NCBI GenBank assembly: GCA_023387335.1
Contig: JAEWIF010000003.1
Span: 1-64,000 of the forward strand
Source of the DNA: Pseudomonadota bacterium
GTDB taxonomy: Bacteria; Pseudomonadota; Gammaproteobacteria; Burkholderiales; Burkholderiaceae_C
Length of the DNA: 64,000 bases
Direction: 5' to 3'
Positions within the stretch are counted from its first letter, which is position 1. The number at the start of each line of letters is the position of its first letter. The translations under genes and the position numbers were made by a program. The notes below the pieces were generated by a model. That model saw only the letters and a list, made by a program, of their open reading frames with translations. It was not told the DNA's origin and made no database searches. This document shows, piece by piece, positions 35,819 through 45,170 of the stretch.

Positions 35819-37300
35819 ATGCAGCAGGACATCCTGATCAACTGGTCGCCGCAGGAGACACGGGTGGCCATCATCGAAAGCGGCGCGGTCCAGGAGCTCC
35901 ACGTGGAGCGCACGCTCGAGCGGGGCCTGGTCGGCAACGTGTACCTCGGCAAGGTGGCGCGCGTGCTGCCGGGCATGCAGTCGGCCTTCATCGACATCGG
36001 CCTGGAACGCGCGGCCTTCCTGCACGTGGCCGACCTGCACGGCGCCCGCCAGGAAGAGCACGGCGCCCATCGCCACGGCCAGCCGCCGGTGCCCATCGAG
36101 AAGCAGGTGTTCGAAGGCCAGCCGCTGATGGTGCAGGTCATCAAGGACCCGATCGGGACCAAGGGCGCGCGCCTGTCCACGCAGATCAGCATCGCCGGCC
36201 GGTTGCTCGTGTTCCTTCCGCAGGACGACCACGTCGGCGTGTCGCAGAAGATCCCGGGCGAGCAGCGCGACGCGCTGCGTGCGCGCCTGCACCAACTGGT
36301 GGGCACGCCCGCCACGGGCGGCGGAGGCGGCTTCATCCTGCGCACCAACGGCGAGGACGCCAGCGACGCCGAGCTGGCCGAGGACATCGCCTACCTGCGC
36401 AAGACCTGGGCGCGCATCCGCGACGCGGCGGTGCGCCTGCCGTCGGGTTCGCTGCTGCACCAGGACCTGAACCTGCTGCAGCGCGTGCTGCGCGACCTGG
36501 TGACCGAGGAAACGCAGACCATCCGCATCGATTCGCGCGAGCAGTTCGGGATGCTGCAGGACTTCGGCCGCGAGTTCATGCCGCAGGCGGCCGAGCGGCT
36601 GCAGCTGTACAAGGGCGAGCGGCCGATCTTCGACCTGTTCAACGTCGACGAGGAGATCGCCAAGGCGCTCGGCCGTCGGGTAGACCTCAAGTCCGGCGGC
36701 TACCTGATCGTCGACCAGACCGAGGCGCTGACCACGGTGGACGTGAACACCGGCGGCTTCGTCGGCGCGCGCAACTTCGACGACACCATCTTCAAGACCA
36801 ACCTGGAAGCCGCGCACGCCATCGCGCGGCAGCTGCGCCTGCGCAACCTGGGCGGGATCATCATCGTCGACTTCATCGACATGCAGCGCGAGGACCACCG
36901 CGAGGCGGTGCTGGCCGAGTTCCGCAAGCAGCTCGCGCGCGACCGCGTGAAGACCATGTCGGGCAGCTTCTCGCAGCTGGGACTGGTGGAGATGACGCGC
37001 AAGCGCACCCGCGAGTCGCTGGCCCACATGCTGTGCGAGTCCTGCGCCTGGTGCCACGGCGCCGGCCAGGTGCGCACCGCCCGCACCGTGGCCTACGACA
37101 TCCTGCGCGAGATCCTGCGCGAGGCGCGCCAGTTCAATCCGCGTGAGTACCGCATCGTGGCCTCGCCCAAGGTGATCGAACTGTTCCTCGACGAGGAGAG
37201 CCAGCACCTGGCCGGCCTGTCGGACTTCATCGGCAAGCCGATATCGCTGCAGAGCGAGAGCGCGATGGGCCAGGAGCAGTACGACATCGTGCTGCTCTGA
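35819..37300 (+). CDS. rng: Ribonuclease G
   Basis: This 493-residue RNase E/G-family endoribonuclease matures the 5' end of 16S rRNA and turns over mRNAs. An S1 domain (GNVYLGKVARVLPGMQSAFIDIGLERAAFLHVADL) is near the N-terminus. The DNase-I-like catalytic region has TTVDVNTGGFVG and IIIVDFIDMQREDHR with the two conserved aspartates. The zinc-link motif is present as CESCAWCHGAGQV. There is no long scaffold tail, so it is Rng rather than Rne. A GGAGGAG-like ribosome site at about 35800-35807 precedes the ATG. It is divergent from the PAS gene and its stop lies 6 bases before the end of the convergent heptosyltransferase gene. Confidence 0.95.
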   Translation: MQQDILINWSPQETRVAIIESGAVQELHVERTLERGLVGNVYLGKVARVLPGMQSAFIDIGLERAAFLHVADLHGARQEEHGAHRHGQPPVPIEKQVFEGQPLMVQVIKDPIGTKGARLSTQISIAGRLLVFLPQDDHVGVSQKIPGEQRDALRARLHQLVGTPATGGGGGFILRTNGEDASDAELAEDIAYLRKTWARIRDAAVRLPSGSLLHQDLNLLQRVLRDLVTEETQTIRIDSREQFGMLQDFGREFMPQAAERLQLYKGERPIFDLFNVDEEIAKALGRRVDLKSGGYLIVDQTEALTTVDVNTGGFVGARNFDDTIFKTNLEAAHAIARQLRLRNLGGIIIVDFIDMQREDHREAVLAEFRKQLARDRVKTMSGSFSQLGLVEMTRKRTRESLAHMLCESCAWCHGAGQVRTARTVAYDILREILREARQFNPREYRIVASPKVIELFLDEESQHLAGLSDFIGKPISLQSESAMGQEQYDIVLL

Positions 37301-37306
37301 GCCCCG

Positions 37307-38380
37307 TCATTCCCCCAGCATCGCCAGCGCCGTCGCGATCACCCGTTCCGGCGTGATCGCCACCAGGCAGTCGCTGCGGCTTTGCCGGTGGTCCTCGCAG
37401 CCCGCCTTGCCGCAGGGCACGCAGGGCAGGTCGGACTGCAGCAGCGTGACATTGCCGGTCGTCTGCTGCAGCGCACGCCGGTGGAACACCACGGGCTGCT
37501 CACCGGGCCGCCCCGGCCACGGCGCCCAGCGCAGCGGATTGGTGGGGCCGAAGATCGCCAGCGTGGGCGCGCCCGCCGCCGCCGCGAGGTGCGACACGGA
37601 CGTGTCCGGACCGAGGTAGAGCGCCGCGCGCTGCAGCAGCGTCACCAGCTGGTTGAAATCCAGCCGTGCCGACGCGTCGATCAGCGCGGGCGGCCCGGCC
37701 AGGGCGAGCAGCGGCGCGATGCACTCGCGATCGCGCGCGCCCGGTCCACCGGTCAGCACGACCTGGTGGCCGCGATCGAGCAGCGCGCGCACGACCTGCG
37801 CGTAGTAGTCGGGCGACCACTGCTTGTACGGCCACATCGAGGGCACGTGCACCACCACGGGCCGTTCGCGCAGTTGCGCCTCGAGCTCCGGCGGCAGCGG
37901 AGTTCCGGGCGGTGCGACCACGGCCGGCGCCTCGCCCGCATCGCGCCAGGGCGCGAGCAGCTCCAGCTTTTCCTGCACGGCGTGGCGGTTGCCTTGGTCG
38001 CCGGTGCTCGTCACGGCGTGATCGAGCAGGCGGCGCTTCAGCCAGTTGCTGCCACCTTCGGACGGCAGCACGCCGCTGCGGTGCCGGGCCGCGATCCAGG
38101 CCAGCAGGTGGGCTCGGTCGCTGGCCTCGGCCACCAGCCCCAGGTCGTAGCGGCGCCGGAGCCGCCGCACCAGCGCGAGCAGTCCGCGTCCGCCGATGCG
38201 GGCCGGCGTCTCGATCAGCTCGTCGATGTCGGGATTGCCGCGCAGCATGCCCAGCGTGCCGGCGAAGCCGAGCACGTCGATGCGGGCCTGCGGCCAGCGC
38301 AGACGCGCGGCACGCACCAGCGGCGTGGTCAGCAGCACGTCGCCGATCTGGCGGGTGCAGACGACCAGGATGCGGTTCAT
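37307..38380 (-). CDS. Glycosyltransferase family 9 (LPS heptosyltransferase-type)
   Basis: This 357-residue cytosolic enzyme is of the ADP-heptose:LPS transferase family. Hallmarks are the N-terminal RILVVCTRQIGDVLLTTPLVRAARLRWPQARID, VVVHVPSMWPYKQW and the nucleotide-binding end LGPDTSVSHLAAAAGAPTLAIFGPTNPLRW. A short Cys/His-rich insert (LPCVPCGKAGCEDHRQSRSDC) is common in this subgroup. The ATG overlaps the stop of the upstream O-antigen ligase by 4 bases, the last step in a galE-msbA-ligase-GT9 run. It probably adds a core heptose, but which one cannot be told. Confidence 0.9.
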   Translation of the reverse strand: MNRILVVCTRQIGDVLLTTPLVRAARLRWPQARIDVLGFAGTLGMLRGNPDIDELIETPARIGGRGLLALVRRLRRRYDLGLVAEASDRAHLLAWIAARHRSGVLPSEGGSNWLKRRLLDHAVTSTGDQGNRHAVQEKLELLAPWRDAGEAPAVVAPPGTPLPPELEAQLRERPVVVHVPSMWPYKQWSPDYYAQVVRALLDRGHQVVLTGGPGARDRECIAPLLALAGPPALIDASARLDFNQLVTLLQRAALYLGPDTSVSHLAAAAGAPTLAIFGPTNPLRWAPWPGRPGEQPVVFHRRALQQTTGNVTLLQSDLPCVPCGKAGCEDHRQSRSDCLVAITPERVIATALAMLGE

Positions 38381-39654
38381 GCCGGCGGCGGCGGTGCGGT
38401 CGCGCGCCGTTCGCGCGCGAGCAGGAAGGCCAGCACCGCCATGTAGTAGTGGCCTTCGACGAAGTCCAGCAGCAGCGAGTTGAAGAGGCAGGCGAAGCCG
38501 AAGGCGATCACCACGCCCACCAGCGCCGGCGGCGCGCGGCCGTCCGGGTCGCGGCGCAGGGCGGGCGCGGCCAACCAGCCCAGGAACAGGAGCAGGGCGG
38601 GCAGGCCGCCGCAGGCCAGCTGCAACAGGTACTCGTTGTGCGGGTTGTTGGACAGCACCTCCCAGGCGCCGCTGTGATCTGGCTTCCAGCCCGGCTCGCG
38701 CGAGAGGCGCTGCCGCGCCACCGGTTCGTGGAATTCGGCGTAGCGCCCGTAGCCCACGCCCAGCGGCTGGTGATCGGCGGCTACCGTCAAGCCGTTGGTG
38801 AGCAGCGCCAGGCGGATGCTGGTGGAGGTGCCGGTGTCCAAGCGCATCGAAGCGATGTCGGACCACGTCTCATGCAGGCGCTTGTTCACAGGCGGCGAGG
38901 CGAGCGCCACCAGCACCACGATCAGGCCCACCACGCCGGCCGCGGGCAGGCGCCAGTTTCGGGGGCTCTGCCGCCACACCGTCCACACCGCCAGCAGCAG
39001 CAGCACCACGTGGCCCGTGCGTCCGTCGATACGCGTCAGGGCCGTGAAGGCCAGAACCGCGGCGATGCCCCGCCACAGCCAGACCCAGCGACCCGTCTCA
39101 TGCAGGAGCAGGTAGGCCGAGAGCGCGAGGCAGAACCCGGCGGAGATGCGCTTGGGGGCCAGTTCCAGTTCCAGCGCCGGCAGCCACGGTGAGAGCCAGT
39201 GCGCGATCGCGTAGCCCAGCGAGCCCGCCGCCAGCCCCCACAGGAAGGCCTGCGGCCGCGTGGTCGAGCCGACCAGCGCGAGCAGCACCGGGAACAGCAG
39301 CAGCTCGTGGTACTTGTTGACCGCCGAAGCGCCGGCCGGGGTCCAGGGACCGTCCAGCAGGGTGTGCAGGGCGATGTACGCGAACAGCAGCAGGCCGATG
39401 AGGGCGGTCGGCTCGCGCCAGGCTTCGGTGCGCCGCATCGTGCCCAGCGAGCACAGGGCGAGCAGCAGCAGCACACCCAGCAGCATCGACACGCCGGCCG
39501 AGGAATAGGGAAGCACCAGGCCGAGGGCGGCCAGCGCGGCCTGCGTCGCCGCGTCGCGCCAGCCGTGCAGCGGCGCCGACGCCGGCACGAGGGGGCGGCG
39601 GAAGGCTTGCAGCCATCGGACGGGCCGCGCCTGCGTGGAGGGCCAGGCGATCAT
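38377..39654 (-). CDS. O-antigen ligase-type polytopic membrane protein
   Basis: This 425-residue protein has about ten to twelve hydrophobic segments and a large periplasmic loop near residues 250-335. The family pattern lies there: TGTSTSIRLALLTNGLTVAADHQPLGVGYGRY and the Wzy_C-type SNNPHNEYLLQLACGGLPALLLFLG, with the essential HNEYL histidine. Such enzymes join O-polysaccharide or another glycan to lipid A-core in the periplasm. Some relatives are glycan polymerases or protein O-glycosyltransferases. Placement between msbA and a heptosyltransferase supports a WaaL-like ligase. Overlaps of 4 bases at both ends indicate one operon. Confidence 0.87.
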   Translation of the reverse strand: MIAWPSTQARPVRWLQAFRRPLVPASAPLHGWRDAATQAALAALGLVLPYSSAGVSMLLGVLLLLALCSLGTMRRTEAWREPTALIGLLLFAYIALHTLLDGPWTPAGASAVNKYHELLLFPVLLALVGSTTRPQAFLWGLAAGSLGYAIAHWLSPWLPALELELAPKRISAGFCLALSAYLLLHETGRWVWLWRGIAAVLAFTALTRIDGRTGHVVLLLLAVWTVWRQSPRNWRLPAAGVVGLIVVLVALASPPVNKRLHETWSDIASMRLDTGTSTSIRLALLTNGLTVAADHQPLGVGYGRYAEFHEPVARQRLSREPGWKPDHSGAWEVLSNNPHNEYLLQLACGGLPALLLFLGWLAAPALRRDPDGRAPPALVGVVIAFGFACLFNSLLLDFVEGHYYMAVLAFLLARERRATAPPPPA

Positions 39655-41384
39655 CCCGCCCCCTGCTGCAGCCTGTGCAGGTGAGCGTAGAGGCCGCCGC
39701 GCGCCAGCAGTTCGGCGTGCGTGCCGGTCTCGGCCACGCGGCCTTGTTCGAGCACCACCACCTGGTCGGCGTGTTCGATGGTGGACAGCCGATGGGCGAT
39801 CACCACCGTGGTGCGGCCGGCCATCAGGCGCTGCAGCGCTTCCTGCACCAGGCGCTCGGACGCGGCGTCCAGGGCCGAGGTGGCCTCGTCCAGAATCAGG
39901 ATCGGCGCATCCTTGTAGAGGGCGCGCGCGATCGCCAGGCGCTGGCGCTGGCCGCCCGAGAGTTCGGTGGCGTTGTGGCCCGTGATGGTGTCCAGCCCCT
40001 GGGGCAGCGAATCGACCAGGTCGGTGAGGTTGGCCGCGGCGACCACCTGCCGCAGCCGGGCCTCGTCGATCGGCGCGTCCATCGTGATGTTGGTGGCCAG
40101 GCTGCCGTTGAACATCACCACGTCCTGGCTGACCAGCGCGAACTGGTCGCGCAGGGCCTGCAAGTCCCAGTCCGCCACGTCCTGGCCGTCGAGCCGGACC
40201 GCGCCGTCATCGGGCATGACGAAGCGGGGCAGCAGGTTGGCCAGCGTGCTCTTGCCGGAGCCCGAGGGTCCCACCAGGGCGACGGTGTGGCCCGGCTCGA
40301 GCACCAGGCTCACCCGGTCCAGCGCCGGGGCGGCGTCGCCGCGGTAGCGCACGGTGACGTCGCGCAGTTCGATGTGCCCCTGCGCGCGGCCGGGCGCATG
40401 GCGGCCGCCCGATTCGGCCGGCGTGTGCTCGACCAGGTCGATGGCGCGCTGCACCGCGGCCAGGCCGCGCGCGATCGGACTCGCCGCCTCGGACAGGCGC
40501 TTGATCGGCGCGATCAGCATCAGCATGGCCGTGATGAAGGAAGCGAAGGTGCCGATCGTCAGCCCCTCGCGGGTCTGCCACAGCGCCACGCAGATCACGG
40601 CCGAGAGCGCGCCGGCGGCCAGCATGTGGGTCAGCGGCGTGATGGCCGCGGAAGCCACCGCGGATTTCAGCGCCAGGCGGCGCAGCGCGGTGCTGACGCC
40701 GGCGAAGCGCCCGGCCTGGGCCTGCTGGGCGCCGTGCAGGCGCACCACGCGCACGGCCAGCACGTTCTCCTCGACCACGTAGGCCAGGTCGTTGGTGGCG
40801 GTCTGCGCGCTGCGCGCGATGCGGTACAGCCGGCGTGACAGCGTGCGCATGATGAGCGCCACGCCGGGCACGATGGCGAACACGATCAGGGTGAGCTTCC
40901 AGTTCAGGTACAGCAGGTAGACCAGGAGCGCCAGCAGGGCCAGGCTGTCCTTGACCAGCGCCATCACCGAGTTGACCAGCAGCATCGCGCCGTTCTGCAC
41001 CTCGAACACCACGGTGTTGGACAGGGTGGTGGCGTTCTGCTGCGAGAACAGCGACAGGCGGGCATCGAGCACGCGGTCGAACATGGCCTTGCGCAGCGCC
41101 AGCAGGCCGTCCTGCGCGATGCGGGCCAGCGCCAGGTCGGCGATGAAGCCGGCGGTGCCGCGCACCGCGAACAGCAGCAGCAGGGTGGCCGGCACCATCC
41201 ACAGGTCGATGCCGCCCGGGCGGAAGCCGCGGTCCAGCAGCGGCTTGATCATGGCCGGCACCAGCGGCTCGGTGGCCGAGGAAACGATGGTGGCCAGCGC
41301 AGCGATGGCCCAGAAGCGCCGGCTGCCGCCGCCGAAATAGGGCGCGAGCCAGCGGACGGCGGCGAAGTCGATGCCCGGTGTCAC
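39651..41384 (-). CDS. msbA: Lipid A export ABC transporter MsbA
   Basis: This half-transporter of about 577 residues has six membrane helices (about 20-310) followed by an ATPase domain with Walker A GPSGSGKST, Q-loop, signature LSGGQRQRLAIARAL, Walker B LILDEATSALD and the switch histidine in VIAHRLSTIEHAD. It flips lipid A-core across the inner membrane. A GTG at 41384 gives a GTGA overlap with the galE stop, the same junction style as elsewhere in this operon, and is preferred. A start at 41420 would add 12 residues inside galE. It is placed between galE and the O-antigen ligase. Confidence 0.92.
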   Translation of the reverse strand: MTPGIDFAAVRWLAPYFGGGSRRFWAIAALATIVSSATEPLVPAMIKPLLDRGFRPGGIDLWMVPATLLLLFAVRGTAGFIADLALARIAQDGLLALRKAMFDRVLDARLSLFSQQNATTLSNTVVFEVQNGAMLLVNSVMALVKDSLALLALLVYLLYLNWKLTLIVFAIVPGVALIMRTLSRRLYRIARSAQTATNDLAYVVEENVLAVRVVRLHGAQQAQAGRFAGVSTALRRLALKSAVASAAITPLTHMLAAGALSAVICVALWQTREGLTIGTFASFITAMLMLIAPIKRLSEAASPIARGLAAVQRAIDLVEHTPAESGGRHAPGRAQGHIELRDVTVRYRGDAAPALDRVSLVLEPGHTVALVGPSGSGKSTLANLLPRFVMPDDGAVRLDGQDVADWDLQALRDQFALVSQDVVMFNGSLATNITMDAPIDEARLRQVVAAANLTDLVDSLPQGLDTITGHNATELSGGQRQRLAIARALYKDAPILILDEATSALDAASERLVQEALQRLMAGRTTVVIAHRLSTIEHADQVVVLEQGRVAETGTHAELLARGGLYAHLHRLQQGAG

Positions 41385-42382
41385 GTCGCCCGCTTCGCCT
41401 GCTGGAGCCGGCGCTCCCATTGCCAGGCGTGGGCAATGATCGTGTCCAGGTCTTCGTACTGCGGAGTCCAGCCCAGATCGGCCCTCGCCCTGGCGGCGTC
41501 CGCCACCAGCACCGGCGGGTCGCCGGCGCGCGGGGGATCGTCGCGCACCGGGATCGGATGCCCGGTGACGCGGCGCGCGGCGGCGATCACTTCATTGACG
41601 GAATGCCCGCGCCCGTTGCCCAGGTTGTAGACCGCGGTCTCGGCGCCGGCTTCCAGCTTGCGCAGCGCGGCGAGGTGGGCCGCGCACAGGTCCTGCACGT
41701 GGATGTAGTCGCGCAGGCACGAGCCGTCGGGCGTGGCGTGGGTGGAGCCGAAGCGCGAGATGGCCTCGCGCCGGCCCGAGGCCACCTGCAGCACCAGCGG
41801 GATCAGGTGCGTCTCGGGCTCGTGGCGCTCGCCCAGCGAGCCGTCGGGATGCGCGCCGGCGGCGTTGAAGTAGCGCAGCGAGATCGAGCGCAGGCCGTGG
41901 GCGCCTGCGTAGTCCTCCAGCGCGTACTCCACGGCCAGCTTGCTGTGGCCGTAAGGGTTGATCGGCCGGGTGGGGTGGCGCTCGGGGATCGGCACTTCCA
42001 CCGGGTTGCCGTAGGTGGCGGCCGTCGACGAGAAGATGAACTGCCGCACGCCGTGTTCCAGCATGGTGTCCAGCAGGTTCAGCGTCTGCACCAGGTTGTT
42101 GCGCCAGTACTTGCCGGGCGCGGTCATCGACTCGCCGACCAGGCTGGACGCGGCGAAGTGCATCACGCACTGGGGCTGGAATTCACGCAGCAGCGCGCCC
42201 ATGAATTCGCGGTCACCGATGTCGCCGACGCGGAGCATTTCGTCGCCGACCGAATCGCGATGGCCGGTGGAGAGGTTGTCGACGACGATGGGGCGAAAAC
42301 CGCTTTCGCGGAGCATCCGGACCATGTGCGAGCCGATGTAGCCGGCGCCGCCCGCGACGACGACGTTGGGCATGGAAGCCAT
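41381..42382 (-). CDS. galE: UDP-glucose 4-epimerase
   Basis: This is a 333-residue extended SDR. It has the NAD-binding motif VVAGGAGYIGSHMVRML, the catalytic Ser-Thr region FSSTAATYGNP and the YxxxK pair in PINPYGHSKLAVE. The GalE-specific NYFNAAGAHPDG-like segment (LRYFNAAGAHPDGSLGERHEPETHLIPL) is present too. It interconverts UDP-glucose and UDP-galactose for LPS and other glycans. The start may be the ATG at 42382 or 9 bases downstream at 42373. As first gene of the LPS run it would carry the promoter in the 75-base gap to the divergent glycosyltransferase. Confidence 0.95.
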   Translation of the reverse strand: MASMPNVVVAGGAGYIGSHMVRMLRESGFRPIVVDNLSTGHRDSVGDEMLRVGDIGDREFMGALLREFQPQCVMHFAASSLVGESMTAPGKYWRNNLVQTLNLLDTMLEHGVRQFIFSSTAATYGNPVEVPIPERHPTRPINPYGHSKLAVEYALEDYAGAHGLRSISLRYFNAAGAHPDGSLGERHEPETHLIPLVLQVASGRREAISRFGSTHATPDGSCLRDYIHVQDLCAAHLAALRKLEAGAETAVYNLGNGRGHSVNEVIAAARRVTGHPIPVRDDPPRAGDPPVLVADAARARADLGWTPQYEDLDTIIAHAWQWERRLQQAKRAT

Positions 42383-42457
42383 GGATGAGGGTGGGATAAT
42401 GAGTCGATCCGAGAAGGTGGCGATTATGCCTTCCGGGCCCGCTCAGCCTTTCCCCAC

Positions 42458-43228
42458 TTGCCCACGCTTTCCGTCATCGTCATCGCCCGGAACGAGGCCC
42501 GCCACATCGCCGATTGCGTGCGCAGCGCGTCCTTCGCCGACGAGGTGATCGTGCTGGATTCCGGCAGTTCCGACGACACCCTGGACCAGGCCCGCGCCGC
42601 CGGCGCCAAGGTCTTCGTCGACGCCGACTGGCAGGGCTTCGGCGTCCAGAAGAACCGCGCGCTGGCCCTGGCCACGGGCGACTGGGTCTTCTCGCTCGAC
42701 GCCGATGAACGCATCACGCCGCCGTTGCGAGAACAGCTCGCGCAGGCGATCGCGGCCCCGCAGGGCCACGTCGCGTTCTCCGTCAACCGGCATTCCAGCT
42801 TCTGCGGCCAGTTCATGAACCATTCGGGCTGGTACCCCGATCGCGTGCTGCGGCTGTTCCGCCGCGGCGCCGCCCGCTTTTCCAACGACCTGGTGCACGA
42901 GCGCGTGCTGGCCGACGGGCCGGTGGGGCGCCTGTCCGGCGAACTGCTGCACGAAAGCATGCGCGACCTGGAATCGGCCCTGGTCAAGCTCGATCGCTAT
43001 TCCAGCGCCGGCGCCCGCGACCTGAAGCGGCGCGGCGTGCGCGGCTCGCTGGCCTCGGCCATCGCGCACGGGGCATGGGCGTTCTTCCGCACCTACGTGC
43101 TGCGCCGGGGCTTCCTGGACGGCGCGCTGGGCTTCGTGCTGGCGGTCTCGATCGCCGAAGGCACCTACTACCGCTACCTCAAGCTCTGGCTGCTCGATCG
43201 CCCGACGCCCACCGAACCCCCTCGTTGA
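42458..43228 (+). CDS. Family 2 glycosyltransferase, WaaE/KdtX-like (LPS core)
   Basis: This 256-residue enzyme has a GT-A fold: LSVIVIARNEARHIADCVRSASFADEVIVLDSGSSDDT at the start, the DxD-type SLDADERIT, and the HSGWYPDRVLRLFRRGAARF segment typical of WaaE-type beta-glucosyltransferases of LPS core. The C-terminal amphipathic/hydrophobic part probably contacts the membrane. The only start codon in reach is TTG at 42458, because the frame is closed by a TGA at 42386 with no ATG or GTG between. It is divergent from galE and 87 bases before tolB. Confidence 0.86.
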   Translation: MPTLSVIVIARNEARHIADCVRSASFADEVIVLDSGSSDDTLDQARAAGAKVFVDADWQGFGVQKNRALALATGDWVFSLDADERITPPLREQLAQAIAAPQGHVAFSVNRHSSFCGQFMNHSGWYPDRVLRLFRRGAARFSNDLVHERVLADGPVGRLSGELLHESMRDLESALVKLDRYSSAGARDLKRRGVRGSLASAIAHGAWAFFRTYVLRRGFLDGALGFVLAVSIAEGTYYRYLKLWLLDRPTPTEPPR

Positions 43229-43315
43229 TGCGCAAGAATGCCGTCTTCGAGCAAGGTTTGATAAAAACATCACGCCATGACTGAACTTGATCGCATCAAT
43301 CAGACACCAAGCGCC

Positions 43316-44599
43316 ATGACTCTCTCGACTCCCTGGCGCCGACGCCACCTGATGGGTTTGCTCGGCGCCGCGGCCTTGCCCGCCTGGGCCCAGTTCCGGG
43401 TGGAGGTGACGGGCGTGGGCCTGACCCAGCTGCCCATCGCGCTCCTGCCGTTCCGCGGCGAGGACGGCTCGCCCCAGAAGGTCTCGGCCATCATCCGCGC
43501 CGACCTGGAACGCAGCGGCCAGTTCCGCGCCGTGCAGGCGCCCGGCATCGTGGTGATGGACGAGACCTCGCGTCCCGACGTCACGCCCTGGCGCGCCGCC
43601 GGCGCCGATTCGCTGGCCGCGGGTAGCGTCACGCGCCTGGCCGATGGCCGCTTCGACGTGCGTTTCCGCCTCTGGGACGTGGTGCGTGGCCAGGACCTCG
43701 GCGGCCAGAGCTACGCGGTCACCGCCGGCGACCTGCGCCTGGCGGCGCACCGCGTGGCCGACTTCATCTACGAGAAGCTCACCGGCAGCAAGGGCGTGTT
43801 CTCCACCCGCATCGCCTACGTCACCAAGGAAGGCAACCGCCACAACCTGTGGGTGGCCGACGCCGACGGCGAGAACGCCCAGTCCGCGCTGGCCAGCCCC
43901 GAGCCCATCATCTCGCCGGCCTGGTCGGCCAACGGCACGCAGCTGGCCTACGTCTCGTTCGAGTCGCGCAAGCCGGTGGTGTACGTGCACGAGGTCGCCA
44001 GCGGCCGGCGCCGGCTGCTGGCCAACTTCCGCGGCTCCAACAGCGCGCCGGCCTGGGCGCCGGACGGCCGCACGCTGGCCGTCACCCTGAGCCGCGAGGG
44101 CGGCTCGCAGCTGTTCGTGATGGACTCCGGCGGTGGCGAGCCGCGCCGGCTCACGCAATCGAGCGGCATCGACACCGAACCGGTGTTTTCGCCGGACGGC
44201 CGCAGCATCTACTTCGTCAGCGACCGCGGCGGCGCGCCGCAGATCTACAAGATGCCCGCCTCGGGCGGCAATCCGGAGCGCGTCACCTTTACGGGCTCTT
44301 ACAACATTTCTCCGGCCATTTCTCCGGATGGGCGCTGGCTCGCTTACATATCCCGCGTCCAGGGAAATTTCAAACTCCATGTCATGGAGCTGCCCTCGGG
44401 CAACGCGGTGGCCATCACCGACACCACGGCCGACGAGAGTCCGAGCTTCGCGCCCAACGGCCGATTGATCGTGTACGCCACGCGGCAGGGAGGCCGCGAG
44501 TCGCTGATGACCACCACGCTGGACGGCAAGATCAAGGCGCGCCTGGCGGGGCAGAGCGGCGACATCCGCGAACCCGACTGGGGTCCTTATCAGCGCTGA
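43316..44599 (+). CDS. tolB: Tol-Pal system translocation protein TolB
   Basis: This periplasmic protein of about 427 residues has a leader starting TPWRRRHLMGLLGAAALPAWAQ. The N-terminal TolB domain (ITVLPF-like QLPIALLPFRGEDGSPQKVSAIIRADLERSGQF) is followed by a six-bladed propeller with repeated SPDGRxI units. It links Pal to the inner-membrane TolQRA motor and helps outer-membrane constriction at division. The ATG at 43316 puts the twin-arginine-like leader at the usual distance; an upstream ATG at 43277 would add 13 polar residues. pal follows after 31 bases. No tolQ, tolR or tolA lies directly before it, which is unusual. Confidence 0.95.
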   Translation: MTLSTPWRRRHLMGLLGAAALPAWAQFRVEVTGVGLTQLPIALLPFRGEDGSPQKVSAIIRADLERSGQFRAVQAPGIVVMDETSRPDVTPWRAAGADSLAAGSVTRLADGRFDVRFRLWDVVRGQDLGGQSYAVTAGDLRLAAHRVADFIYEKLTGSKGVFSTRIAYVTKEGNRHNLWVADADGENAQSALASPEPIISPAWSANGTQLAYVSFESRKPVVYVHEVASGRRRLLANFRGSNSAPAWAPDGRTLAVTLSREGGSQLFVMDSGGGEPRRLTQSSGIDTEPVFSPDGRSIYFVSDRGGAPQIYKMPASGGNPERVTFTGSYNISPAISPDGRWLAYISRVQGNFKLHVMELPSGNAVAITDTTADESPSFAPNGRLIVYATRQGGRESLMTTTLDGKIKARLAGQSGDIREPDWGPYQR

Positions 44600-44630
44600 A
44601 GAAACTTTAGGAATCGAAGGAGGTAATTCC

Positions 44631-45170
44631 ATGTCCCGACGCATCATCACGGGTCTGCTGATCGCGGCCACGCTTGCCGGCTGCAGCTCCGGCGTCAAGC
44701 TCAACGACGTTCCGGTGGAAGACAAGAGCGCCACCAGTGTCGGTCCCGGCGGTGCCGGCGGAACGCCCGGAGGCGCCACCCAGAGCCGCGTGGCACCGGT
44801 CGACGCCGCTCCCACCGACGCCACCCAGGCCGGTCCCAACAACGTCTCGCGACTGGTGTTCTTCGACTACGACAGCTACACCATCAAGCCCGAGGCGCAG
44901 CCGATCATCGAGGCGCACGCGCGCTTCCTGCGCGCCAACGCGCAGCGCAAGGTGGCGCTCGAGGGCCACACCGACGAACGCGGCGGCCGCGAGTACAACC
45001 TGGCGCTCGGCCAGCGTCGCGCCGAAGCGGTTCGCCGCGCGCTCGGCCTGCTCGGCGTCGGCGACGCCCAGCTGGAAGCGGTGAGCTTCGGCAAGGAGAA
45101 GCCCGCCGCCGCCGGCACCGGTGAATCCGCCTGGTCGCAGAACCGCCGGGTCGAGATCTCCTACCGATGA
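44631..45170 (+). CDS. pal: Peptidoglycan-associated lipoprotein Pal
   Basis: This 179-residue lipoprotein has a signal with lipobox LAGC (Cys at about residue 18), a Gly/Ala linker, and an OmpA-like peptidoglycan-binding domain containing VFFDYDSYTIKPEAQPIIEAHARFL and the diaminopimelate-binding pattern EGHTDERGGREYNLALGQRRAEAVRRAL. It is anchored in the outer membrane and binds the wall and TolB. An AGGAGG-like ribosome site (gaaggaggtaat) precedes the ATG. The stop overlaps the next gene by 4 bases. Confidence 0.96.
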   Translation: MSRRIITGLLIAATLAGCSSGVKLNDVPVEDKSATSVGPGGAGGTPGGATQSRVAPVDAAPTDATQAGPNNVSRLVFFDYDSYTIKPEAQPIIEAHARFLRANAQRKVALEGHTDERGGREYNLALGQRRAEAVRRALGLLGVGDAQLEAVSFGKEKPAAAGTGESAWSQNRRVEISYR